64,000 nt of DNA from an uncultured Lachnospiraceae bacterium (GTDB taxonomy: Bacteria; Bacillota; Clostridia; Lachnospirales; Lachnospiraceae): contig CANCYR010000015.1 of the NCBI GenBank assembly GCA_947382355.1, positions 1 through 64,000 of the forward strand. The letters run 5' to 3'. The notes beneath the pieces were generated by a model. That model was given only the letters and a program-made list of their open reading frames with translations. It searched no databases and had not been told where the DNA came from. Below, in pieces: positions 24,461 to 32,139 of this stretch. The stretch's first letter is position 1. The number at the start of each line of letters is the position of its first letter. The position numbers were made by a program, and so were the translations under genes.

Positions 24461-25767
24461 TGTAAGTTATCCCCCCATATTTCCTTGTCCATTCCTGTCA
24501 ATGGTACAAAATATTTATCCCCATCCTTTTTAGTGCTCTCCTTTTCCAGCTCCTCTTTAGTCCGATAGAAGAAATCCTTCTTTTCATCCACTGACAGATG
24601 TTCAAAATTGCCCTTAACAATGGAATATTTCATATGACACATATCATCCTCTATCTGAAAAAAGTAATGTATGATTTGTCCCTCTCTGGGTATTTCTTTT
24701 CCATTTACATCAGCCATATATTGGAACCAGCCGCTTACAATTTCTATATCAGAACCTAAAATATTCTCAAGAAGCGTTTTTGCCTTTTTGTAGTTAGCAG
24801 AGCATAATTGTTCAAACTCCTGATTGATTTCAACTGCATTCTCCCCTTCATCTTCCTTGACATTGGTGCCAATCCATTCAATCCTTCCCGTCCCCATGGC
24901 AATCATCACAGTATACGCAGTACGTTCCGGTTTTTCACTCAGGAACACATAATAGGAGCCTGCCCCGTTATATTGTACTTCCTTATCCATGGATGAAGAT
25001 GCCAGTCCAAACATTTTTTCTACTGCCAAACCTGCTATTTCCATTGCTTCATCCTCATCCACCTTGTGGGGAGAAGCCTTTGCAGACTTACTTAACTCCT
25101 CACTCCTCTGAAGCAGGGCAGCTGACCACTTATATTCAAAATCTATCATCCGCAGCAAATCCTCATCCGTCAATTTCCGTTCCGGCAAAAAATATTCCTG
25201 GTTCCAGATTTCAAAAACGGGATATTCCACCTCTCTGTCAGTAGCCTCCATCTTGTCGACAATATCTATTTCCTCTTTGGGAGCCAGCTCCCCATCCTCA
25301 TATCTATCCTGCAAATCCCGATAACGCACCCGTTCTTCCCCTGACATTTTTCTGGAATAACACACCGTTTCTATCATATGTTCTTTCGTCATCTTACTGG
25401 GGTCGCTGATTTCCAGATATCGTTCATAACTGTTCTTATTCCCTTTTGCCGCCATTTTTTCCTGACTGTCAGCAGAGCTGCCTGCTGTCTCTTTCCGGCT
25501 GTTTGCCGGCTCCTCTGCTGCTTCTTCCTGGTCGTTTGCCGGCTCCTCTGCTGCTTCTGCCCGGCTGTTTACCGCCTCCTCTGCTGCTTCTTCCTGACTG
25601 TTTGCCAGTTCTGCTTCCACCTGCTCTTTTCCGCCTCCATATTTTTTTACAGCATTGCAGGCTGAAAAAACAGCCACTGCCAGCATGGCACAAAGAAAGA
25701 TTACCCCAAAAAGAAGTATGCTCTGATTCCTTTTTTTCTTTGCCTTATGGCAATTTTCCTGCTTCAT
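24415..25767 (-). CDS. Membrane-anchored extracytoplasmic protein, paralogue 2 of a sigma-factor-linked family
   Basis: About 450 residues. A Lys-rich start is followed by one hydrophobic helix (about 18-38, ending SAC, which could be a weak lipobox). Next comes a Glu/Ala-rich region with near-repeats of EEAAEEPANSR (about 55-110). A globular part contains GNKNSYERYLE, SRKMSGEE, YPVFEIWNQ and LPERKLTDEDLL. It is clearly homologous to the gene at 25936-27207 and shares the LPER-LTDE segment with the anti-sigma protein. Its last 11 residues come from another frame of the truncated GNAT gene, replacing the expected VVPME ending. Function unknown. Confidence 0.7.
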   Translation of the reverse strand: MKQENCHKAKKKRNQSILLFGVIFLCAMLAVAVFSACNAVKKYGGGKEQVEAELANSQEEAAEEAVNSRAEAAEEPANDQEEAAEEPANSRKETAGSSADSQEKMAAKGNKNSYERYLEISDPSKMTKEHMIETVCYSRKMSGEERVRYRDLQDRYEDGELAPKEEIDIVDKMEATDREVEYPVFEIWNQEYFLPERKLTDEDLLRMIDFEYKWSAALLQRSEELSKSAKASPHKVDEDEAMEIAGLAVEKMFGLASSSMDKEVQYNGAGSYYVFLSEKPERTAYTVMIAMGTGRIEWIGTNVKEDEGENAVEINQEFEQLCSANYKKAKTLLENILGSDIEIVSGWFQYMADVNGKEIPREGQIIHYFFQIEDDMCHMKYSIVKGNFEHLSVDEKKDFFYRTKEELEKESTKKDGDKYFVPLTGMDKEIWGDNLQWIKGMNGKGLAGIW

Positions 25768-25867
25768 AAAAGCTTTCTCCTCCCGTATTTTTCCATGTCT
25801 GCGGCATTGCTGTATGCCATTGCAACTATCTTCATAGCATTGCAACAGCATACTGTTCCCCAAGTTC

Positions 25868-25969
25868 TTGCTCCATAGGTATCAATATCCATTATAGCTT
25901 CTTACTCCATAGGCATCGGTATCCTTTACAAACTATTACTCCATAGGCACCACTATCCATTGCAAGTCA
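25868..25969 (-). repeat. Three 34-bp tandem copies of a gene 3' end
   Basis: Units starting at 25868, 25902 and 25936 share T-(T)-(A/G)-CTCCATAGG followed by a TATCC. The third encodes the genuine last residues and stop (WIVVPME) of the gene at 25936. The two others lie beyond its stop as degenerate copies. The period is exactly 34 bases, so frame is not kept. Confidence 0.65.
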
Positions 25970-27207
25970 TCCCCCCATGCTTCCTTTTCCGCTCCTGTCA
26001 ATGGTGCAATAAATTTGTCCCCGTCCTTTTTAGCGCCTTCCTTTTCCAGTTTCTCCCTTGTCCGATAATCAGTATTCTTCATTTCTTCTTCTGACAACTG
26101 GTCAAAACTGTTTTTATTAACGGAGAAATCCATATGATACACCATATCATCCTCCAATTGAAAAAAATAATGTATGATTTTCGCTGTCCCCTCAGGTATC
26201 TCCTTTCCACTCATATCAGTCATATATTGACACCCGCTGCTTATCATTTCCATATCAGAGCCTAAAATATCCTCAAGAATCCTTTTTGCTTTCTTGTAAT
26301 TAACCAAAATCAATTGTTCCAATTCCTGATTGATTTCAACTGCATTCTCTTCGCCATACTCATTTAGATAGTCAGTAATCCATTCGACCCTTCCCGTCCC
26401 TACAGCAATCATCACAGTATACGCAGTACTTCCTGATTGTTCGGCAAAAGACACTATATAAGAAGCCACCCCGTTAAAAAATATTTCCTTATCCAGGGAT
26501 GAAGTATCAACCCCAAACATTTTCTCTATGGCATAATCGGCTATTTCCATTGCTTCATCCTCTTCCACTTTGTGGGGCGAAGAGAAGGCAGCCTCCGCCT
26601 TCTCTTCATTTCTTTGTGTCTGAGCAGCCATCAGCTTATATTGAAAATCCACTATCTGTAACAAATCCTCATCCGTCAATGTCCGCTCCGGCAGAAAACA
26701 TTTCTGGTTCCAAATTTCAAAAACGGGATACTCCACCTCCCTGTCACTGTCTTCCATCCTGTCGACAATCTCCATTTCCTCTTTGGGAGCAAGCCCATCC
26801 TCTTCATATCTGTCATAAAAATCCTCATAACGTGCCAGTTCTTCTTCCGACATCTTTCTGGAAGAAGAACCGGCTTCTGTTAAATGTTCCTTTGATATCT
26901 TTTCCGGGTCAGTTACTTCCAAATATCGTTCATAGCTGTTCTTATTCCCTTTTACTTCTTTTTCTTCCTTGCTGCCAGATGAAGCTTCTGTCTTTTCTTC
27001 CCTGCTGCCAGCCTGCTCATCTGACACGTCTCCTCTTCTGTCCAGCCCTTCTTCCACTTCCTCTTGTCCTACGTCGCCATATTTTTTTACGGCATTGCAG
27101 GCTGAAAAAACAGCCACTGCCGCCATCGCGCAAAGAAATACACCCACAAAAATAATTATACTCCCGTTCTTTCTTTTCCTTACCTCATCAGATATCTCCC
27201 GCTTCAT
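25936..27207 (-). CDS. Membrane-anchored extracytoplasmic protein, paralogue 1 of a sigma-factor-linked family
   Basis: The 423-residue protein has a short basic N-terminus, one hydrophobic helix (about 16-36, ending SAC), a charged linker and a globular part with GNKNSYERYLE, SSSRKMSEEE, YPVFEIWNQ and LPERTLTDEDLL. The order of motifs matches the gene at 24415 over nearly the whole length. The LPER-LTDE segment also occurs in the anti-sigma protein. It is third in the operon after the ECF sigma and anti-sigma genes. It lacks the long cytoplasmic N-terminus of the anti-sigma protein, so it may modulate sensing rather than bind sigma. Function unknown. Confidence 0.72.
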   Translation of the reverse strand: MKREISDEVRKRKNGSIIIFVGVFLCAMAAVAVFSACNAVKKYGDVGQEEVEEGLDRRGDVSDEQAGSREEKTEASSGSKEEKEVKGNKNSYERYLEVTDPEKISKEHLTEAGSSSRKMSEEELARYEDFYDRYEEDGLAPKEEMEIVDRMEDSDREVEYPVFEIWNQKCFLPERTLTDEDLLQIVDFQYKLMAAQTQRNEEKAEAAFSSPHKVEEDEAMEIADYAIEKMFGVDTSSLDKEIFFNGVASYIVSFAEQSGSTAYTVMIAVGTGRVEWITDYLNEYGEENAVEINQELEQLILVNYKKAKRILEDILGSDMEMISSGCQYMTDMSGKEIPEGTAKIIHYFFQLEDDMVYHMDFSVNKNSFDQLSEEEMKNTDYRTREKLEKEGAKKDGDKFIAPLTGAEKEAWGDDLQWIVVPME

Positions 27208-27287
27208 AAAAACACTTCTCCTCTTATAAAAAATAATATCCGTCAATTGCAGTTGCACGGTGTTTCACAATTAACAAACGCAATATA

Positions 27288-27323
27288 GATAGTACCATAG
27301 CTATTTTCAACTATGGCACTATC
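27288..27323. repeat. Inverted repeat between anti-sigma gene and paralogue 1
   Basis: GATAGTACCATAG pairs with CTATGGCACTATC with one mismatch and a 10-base loop. There is no strong T-run, so it may act as an attenuator or RNA-stability hairpin within the operon. Confidence 0.45.
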
Positions 27324-27371
27324 AACATTGCTTAAATTATTTACAACAAATCTACTATCTCAAAACCCCTT

Positions 27372-28679
27372 CTACCTTAACTGCTTTTTCACTATTTCAT
27401 AAGTTAAGACACCTTTTTCAGCAAGCTCTTTATCTGCCTCCCAATTCTTTTGCCATGACTCATAATCACTTACTTTATATAATTCCAGTATGCCGTTCAT
27501 GCAATCCACAGCAATTGGATAAACATGCCCATCTTCCATAACAAATTGGAAAACCATCAAATTACATAAGACCGTATTGTTCTCGTCCGTATTGTATGCG
27601 TAGTATACTTCCTTACACTCTCCCGAAATGCCAAATGTATCTCTTAAATATTTCTCTGCTGTCTGGCTTAACTCCTCTGCTTTCGCCTCTCCATCAGATA
27701 CGGATACTTCATCAGCAAGTAATTCTTTACCGGTATATCCCACCTCTATCAGGCTTCCATCTGCAGCGTCCATGGTAAATCTATACTCATCTACATCTGC
27801 AAAGGAAAAATGAACCTCATAAGCGGGTGCTTCCTTTGTACCGAGCCCATTGATATCCGTATAGCATGTCACTTCCATGTCCTCCGCTGTTTTTCCATAC
27901 ACTTTATCCAGCCATTCCTGAGCTTTTGCCACTGCCTCTTCCTGTGTAATTCCTCCATTTGCTTCAGCCTGCTGTCTTGCTTCTTCTTCCTCTGCCTTTT
28001 GGACGGCTATCTCGTCTGCATACTCTTCCTGGTACCGTTCGCCTAATGCATAATTTGCCTTCTCCCTGTAATCAATCATTTGTAAGAGTTCTTCATCAGT
28101 CAGAGCTCTCTCCGGAAGATAAAAATAGGACGTTTCCGCATCAAAGCAAAGCGTATCCTTATCCACTTCACTTTCATCCTCCACTCTTACAAGCTCTCCT
28201 TCCGGGAATCTTCCTTCTAACTGATAAGCAATCCTCAGTTCTCTTTCACGTTCCTTTTCTTCCTGTGTCAGCTCTCTGGAAGATGAGCCTGCATTTACCC
28301 TTTGGGAATCCACTTCAGCCACAAGCTCTGTCTTTTCTTCCTCGGACATGCTCTCCATACGGGCTTTTACCAGTGAATCCACTACTGCATGAACGGTAAA
28401 GCCTCCGACTCCCACCACTGCCACTGCAAGGGCAGCTGCCACTGCTTTTTTCTGCCATCCATACATTTTTCGCACGTGATTATCTTTCTGTTCTATATTT
28501 TTTTCTGTATCTCTCAATCCCCTCAACTCCATTTCCTCCTTTTGATTATAAGTTATTATTTTCTTCTGGTTTTCATCGCCTGCAGTTTCCACAGTTTCTT
28601 TCATATTTTCCCCGACTGCCTGCAGCACTTTTTTGGTAAATGAATCCGGCGTCTGCGGAAACTTCCATTTATTATACAT
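27372..28679 (-). CDS. Probable membrane-bound anti-sigma factor
   Basis: The 435-residue protein has about 77 cytoplasmic residues starting MYNKWKFPQTPDSF, one helix (about 78-100) and a large extracytoplasmic part. That part contains SSSRELTQEE, YLPERALTDEELLQMID and a PepSY-like tail with GITQEEAVAKAQEWL. The start overlaps the end of the ECF sigma gene by eight bases, the usual arrangement for sigma/anti-sigma pairs. No zinc-binding HxxxCxxC motif is visible, so it is not a classical ZAS. The extracytoplasmic domain is shared with both downstream paralogues. Confidence 0.75.
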   Translation of the reverse strand: MYNKWKFPQTPDSFTKKVLQAVGENMKETVETAGDENQKKIITYNQKEEMELRGLRDTEKNIEQKDNHVRKMYGWQKKAVAAALAVAVVGVGGFTVHAVVDSLVKARMESMSEEEKTELVAEVDSQRVNAGSSSRELTQEEKERERELRIAYQLEGRFPEGELVRVEDESEVDKDTLCFDAETSYFYLPERALTDEELLQMIDYREKANYALGERYQEEYADEIAVQKAEEEEARQQAEANGGITQEEAVAKAQEWLDKVYGKTAEDMEVTCYTDINGLGTKEAPAYEVHFSFADVDEYRFTMDAADGSLIEVGYTGKELLADEVSVSDGEAKAEELSQTAEKYLRDTFGISGECKEVYYAYNTDENNTVLCNLMVFQFVMEDGHVYPIAVDCMNGILELYKVSDYESWQKNWEADKELAEKGVLTYEIVKKQLR

Positions 28680-29181
28680 AAGACTCCTCCTCCTTTAAAA
28701 ATGATTTTAGCTGGTTTCTGGCTCTGCCCAGCCGGCTTTTCACGGTTCCCTGTGTTATCCTGAGAATTGCCGCAATTTCTTTGATTGAATATCCCTCATA
28801 GTAAAACAGAGTGATTACAAGCCTTTGATTTTCCTTTAACTGCTCCATGGCCTCATATAAATCAGAATAGCTTTCAACATCCATATAACATTTGTTTCCT
28901 CTGTGTCCCTCATAATTCCAAATAGCTTCACTATCATCAGAGACCAATGTTATCCTGCTTTGCTGTCTGAGTATATGATAGCACTCATGTATCAGTATCC
29001 GAGTCAGCCAGGTCTTGGCATATTCGTCCTTTTTTAAGGAATCCAGCTTTTGAAATGCAATCGTAATGGCTTCCCCCACTGCATCCTCACAGTCAGAATC
29101 ATTTCTTAAAATAGACTTGCTCACCCGGTACAGACTGTCCGTAGAATCAATCACCAGCCTGGCAAATGTTTCTTTATTCAA
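28672..29181 (-). CDS. ECF-type RNA polymerase sigma factor
   Basis: About 169 residues. Region 2 is seen in SLYRVSKSILRNDSDCEDAVGEAITIAFQKL and YAKTWLTRILIHECY. Region 4 is seen in NQRLVITLFYYEGYSIKEIAAIL and TQGTVKSRLGRARNQL. A TTG at 29181 with AGGGG upstream is the best start, because the preceding frame to 29430 has no sigma-like content. It is first in an operon with its likely anti-sigma factor and two paralogues of that factor's extracellular domain. Confidence 0.85.
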   Translation of the reverse strand: MNKETFARLVIDSTDSLYRVSKSILRNDSDCEDAVGEAITIAFQKLDSLKKDEYAKTWLTRILIHECYHILRQQSRITLVSDDSEAIWNYEGHRGNKCYMDVESYSDLYEAMEQLKENQRLVITLFYYEGYSIKEIAAILRITQGTVKSRLGRARNQLKSFLKEEESYV

Positions 29182-29602
29182 GACGTATCCCCTTCCTCCA
29201 GCAGTAAATTTACAAATAAGAAGCTCCGCAGCCAGCCACGGTCTTTTACACTCGCAGCATCTACACTTTATTTCGGTCTTTGCTGAATGAACATTCCCCG
29301 TATGTTCAGCGTCGTCAGCCATCCATGCATGTCTTCTTTCCTTATTGCCCGCAGGAATAAAGCATATAACTGTCATCGTGTAAAAATATAATTTGAAGTG
29401 TTGCAACAACTTCCTGCTAAATATATACATTATACACTACTATGCAATTTATTTAGCTTTCTATTTATTAGAGGAACCGGCAAAGAAAAAGGTTCCCAAA
29501 AAATTATAATTTATCCGGTAAATTTTTATCTGATACAAATACAGCTGCCTGCACGTAAAAAAGAACCCTGTTTTTCCAAGGTTCCTTTTTCTTTTTAGCA
29601 TA
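29182..29602. other. 421-bp gap upstream of the ECF sigma gene
   Basis: Apart from the terminator at 29557-29590 nothing firm is visible. The open frame continuing upstream of the sigma gene to 29430 is Cys-rich and shows no ribosome site, so I do not call it coding. Confidence 0.4.
29557..29590 (-). terminator. Intrinsic terminator of the 56-residue protein gene
   Basis: GGAACC and GGTTCT form the stem on the minus strand, followed by a T-run. It lies just after the small gene at 29603-29773. Confidence 0.6.
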
Positions 29603-29773
29603 TTATATATCCTGTTTATTTTGTTTTCCTACAGGATAACCATTTCCCTGCCAGTCTGTAGTAGGGGCCGTGACATTGCTTTTCTTCTCTTTTTTGTCCT
29701 GTACCGGTCTGCTGCTTTCCCAGACCCCTTTTGGAACAGTATCAATAGGCTTCTTTTTTTCTGTAATCTTCAT
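29603..29773 (-). CDS. Small hydrophilic protein, 56 residues
   Basis: The frame starts with ATG eight bases after GGAGG and ends just before an intrinsic terminator, which supports a real gene. The product begins MKITEKKKPIDTVPKGVW, is rich in Lys, Pro and Thr, and ends near WQGNGYPVGKQNKQDI. There is no signal peptide or membrane helix. I do not recognise a family. It lies between the sigma-factor operon and the divergent GntR operon. Confidence 0.6.
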   Translation of the reverse strand: MKITEKKKPIDTVPKGVWESSRPVQDKKEKKSNVTAPTTDWQGNGYPVGKQNKQDI

Positions 29774-29827
29774 AAGTACCTCCAGCGTTTTTTTTAGTAT
29801 TGGAATATCGGAGATAAAATATTCCGC

Positions 29828-29876
29828 TTGACTATATTTAATAACCTGCTATAATGTACTTGTACAATAAGTACAA
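29828..29876 (+). promoter_or_regulatory. Promoter and GntR-type operator of the regulator-ABC operon
   Basis: TTGACT and TATAAT are separated by 16 bases (29828-29855). A perfect palindrome TTGTAC-N5-GTACAA (29860-29876) covers the transcription start. It is the likely autoregulatory site of the GntR protein encoded next. Confidence 0.75.
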
Positions 29877-29899
29877 TTTGTCAGATATGGCGGTGAGAT

Positions 29900-30277
29900 A
29901 TGGAAATCATTATCAGCAACAATGCAAACAAACCAATTTACGAACAAATTACGTCACAGTTCAAGGCAATGATAATGAGCGGTGAACTGCAGGCAGGAGA
30001 GCCCATTCCCTCCATGCGGGCTTTGGCTAAATCCATTCATGTAAGCGTGATTACAGTCCAAAAGGCTTATGAGGATTTGCAAAGAGACGGGTTTATCGAG
30101 ACTACGGTTGGCCGGGGCAGCTTTGTATCAGCCAGAAATAAAGAATTCTATCAGGAAGAACAGCAGCGCATTGCAGAGGAGCATTTGCAGGCTGCTGCCC
30201 AAATCGGACGCATAAGTCACATTTCACTTGCCAAATTAACGGAATTATTGACTTTATTTTATGAAGAGGAGGAATAG
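29900..30277 (+). CDS. GntR-family regulator, YtrA type
   Basis: The 125-residue protein has an N-terminal winged helix (PIYEQITSQFKAMIMSGEL, LPSMRALAK-like IPSMRALAKSIHVSVITVQKAYEDL, GFIETTVGRGSFV) and a short helical tail instead of a large effector domain, as in YtrA. Such regulators repress adjacent ABC operons, often responding to cell-envelope antibiotics. Its coding end overlaps the upstream part of the ATPase gene's ribosome site. Confidence 0.9.
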   Translation: MEIIISNNANKPIYEQITSQFKAMIMSGELQAGEPIPSMRALAKSIHVSVITVQKAYEDLQRDGFIETTVGRGSFVSARNKEFYQEEQQRIAEEHLQAAAQIGRISHISLAKLTELLTLFYEEEE

Positions 30278-30278
30278 C

Positions 30279-31145
30279 ATGGAACATATTCTGGAATTAA
30301 ATCAGGTTTCCAAATCCTTTCCCAAGTCGGGATTTTTATTGGATAAGGTATCCTTTTCCCTTCCCTATGGGGCGATTATGGGCTTTGTAGGGGAAAACGG
30401 CGCAGGCAAGACAACCACCATTGGCTGTATACTCAATACGCTTCTGAAAGACAGCGGAACCATCAGGCTGTTTGGAAAAGAAATGTCTGATGGAGATACA
30501 GGCATACGGGAAAAAATCGGTGTTGTTTATGACGGGGACAATTTCCCCGGATATCTGACTGCAGGACAGTTGGCAAAAATCATGTCCGGATTGTATTCAT
30601 CCTGGGACGATGATTTGTTTTTACAGTATCTGGAAAATTTTCATTTATCCGGGAAACAGAAGATAAAAAGCTATTCCAAAGGAATGACCATGAAGTTAGC
30701 CATTGCAGCAGCCCTCTCCCACCATCCCCAGCTGTTGATTTTAGACGAAGCCACCAGCGGATTAGACCCTGTTATGCGGGATGATATACTGGATATATTG
30801 CTGGATTTCGTACAGGACGAAAAACATTCCATCCTGCTTTCCTCTCATATTACCAGTGATTTGGAAAAGGTTGCGGATTACATTACCTTTATTTACAAGG
30901 GAAGCCTGTATCTGACGGCTTCAAAAAATGATATCATGTACAATTATGCTGTCATGCGCTGTAAGGAAAGCCAGTTTCGCGCATTGGATAAAGCTGATAT
31001 TCTTGCATACCGAAGGAGAGATTATCAAACCGATGTATTGGTGTCCGATAAAAAGAAAATGCAGCGAAAATATAAGGATATTGTTATAGATTCTGTTTCT
31101 GTTGATGAAATCATGGTTCTTTTGGTGAAAGGAGAACGGGTATGA
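30279..31145 (+). CDS. ABC transporter ATP-binding protein
   Basis: About 288 residues with Walker A GENGAGKTTT, a signature in SYSKGMTMKLAIA, Walker B LLILDEATSGLDP and switch His in LSSHI. The ATG at 30279 has GGAGG upstream and follows the GntR stop by one base. The stop overlaps the permease start (ATGA). Together with the GntR gene it resembles YtrA-YtrB-type modules. Confidence 0.9.
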   Translation: MEHILELNQVSKSFPKSGFLLDKVSFSLPYGAIMGFVGENGAGKTTTIGCILNTLLKDSGTIRLFGKEMSDGDTGIREKIGVVYDGDNFPGYLTAGQLAKIMSGLYSSWDDDLFLQYLENFHLSGKQKIKSYSKGMTMKLAIAAALSHHPQLLILDEATSGLDPVMRDDILDILLDFVQDEKHSILLSSHITSDLEKVADYITFIYKGSLYLTASKNDIMYNYAVMRCKESQFRALDKADILAYRRRDYQTDVLVSDKKKMQRKYKDIVIDSVSVDEIMVLLVKGERV

Positions 31146-31801
31146 AAGGCCTTCTGAAAAATAATTTTTATGGAATACTGTCCGGTGCAAAAGTTTTTCT
31201 GATATTTATGCTTTTATTGGGTATCTGTGTGACTATGATGGAAAAAAACAGTTTTATGGTAATTGTGTATGCCTTACTGGGAATTATTGGATTTTCCATC
31301 AATGGTATTGCATGTCTGCGAAATGAAAGTTCTTCAAACTGGAACAAATATAAGCTGACGGCACCTGTAAAGAGAGCTGAAATTGTCAGGAGTTATTTTT
31401 TAAGTCACCTTATATGGTTATTGGCAGGTATGCTGTTTGCAGGAATGGAAATCACACTTTCCATTTTGCTTCACGGCTCTCCATTTGATAGAAATATAGA
31501 TGTTTTTTATATATTTGTGGCAGGGATAGGAATAAGCCTGTTTACGGTCTCCCTCTTCTTTCCACTGTCTTATTCAGGCAGCGCTGAAAAGAATCAGGTG
31601 TTTTTGATTATCAGTCTGATTGGCGGCATCGGAATTTTTGTAAAGCTTGTTGATTTGTTAAATACTTTATTTGATTCAGATTCTTCCATGACTACATTCC
31701 AGTTAATTTTATCGGGGAGTATTATTATTATTTGTTCCCTGTTTCTTTTTATTTTGTCTTATTGGGTGACAGTGGGGATTTTTAAGAGGAAGGAGGTTTA
31801 G
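31142..31801 (+). CDS. ABC-2-type permease
   Basis: The 219-residue protein has about six hydrophobic helices, with CLRNESSSNWNKYKLTAPVKRAEIVRSYF typical of ABC-2 permeases in GntR-linked operons. It overlaps the ATPase gene by four bases. Presumably it forms the membrane part of the transporter; substrate unknown. Confidence 0.85.
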   Translation: MKGLLKNNFYGILSGAKVFLIFMLLLGICVTMMEKNSFMVIVYALLGIIGFSINGIACLRNESSSNWNKYKLTAPVKRAEIVRSYFLSHLIWLLAGMLFAGMEITLSILLHGSPFDRNIDVFYIFVAGIGISLFTVSLFFPLSYSGSAEKNQVFLIISLIGGIGIFVKLVDLLNTLFDSDSSMTTFQLILSGSIIIICSLFLFILSYWVTVGIFKRKEV

Positions 31802-31844
31802 GGTTTCATAGGGTTTTTATTTGAGTTTCGGGAAAAAATTTATC

Positions 31845-31873
31845 TTGCCTCTTTCGCTGAATCATATTATAAT
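31845..31873 (+). promoter_or_regulatory. Strong promoter of a second stand-alone RNA
   Basis: TTGCCT and a perfect TATAAT are separated by 17 bases, directed away from the ABC permease gene and towards the convergent RloB-like fragment. No coding frame follows. Confidence 0.7.
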
Positions 31874-31879
31874 GTAGTT

Positions 31880-31976
31880 ATAGGAATAAGCAACCGCCCT
31901 CAAAGTGGTTAGCCGCACAGTATGATCAAATGCCTACCTTCACACGGCCAAGTACAAAGGTAGGCATTTTTATTTT
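31880..31976 (+). ncRNA. Candidate small RNA antisense to the end of the AAA ATPase/RloB-like operon
   Basis: The segment follows a near-consensus promoter. It has AACC/GGTT pairing in its 5' part and ends with the strong hairpin AAATGCCTACC/GGTAGGCATTT followed by a T-rich tract. It overlaps the 3' end of the minus-strand fragment at 31909-32139. The hairpin could also end that operon. It might be an antitoxin RNA or a plain small RNA; the family is not recognised. Confidence 0.5.
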
Positions 31977-32139
31977 CGCTTTCTTTTGTAACAGTAGCCA
32001 AACCACTAAGATATTTCCTGATTTTCCATCCAGTACTAACAACTGCTGCCCTGCTTTCCAAATATTCATATTCCTCATCACCTTCGCATATAATACATAT
32101 CCTAACCTGTGATTTTATAGAAGGAAGCTTATGTTTCAC
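31909..32139 (-). pseudogene. Truncated RloB-like (Toprim-type) gene
   Basis: The 76-codon frame opens with SIKSQVRICIICEGDEEYEYLE, typical of the N-terminus of RloB-like proteins, which are normally around 200 residues. After about residue 28 the similarity ends and the frame runs into the region of the small RNA and its hairpin. The ATG overlaps the end of the AAA ATPase gene by 11 bases, as in RloA-RloB pairs. The remainder appears lost. Confidence 0.6.

Noticed and set aside
25378..25769. Pro/Leu/Cys-rich plus-strand frames
   Set aside because: Antisense of the repetitive EEAAEEPANSR-type region of the membrane protein.
29182..29430. N-terminal extension of the ECF sigma factor
   Set aside because: No sigma-like content and no ribosome site; TTG at 29181 is better placed.
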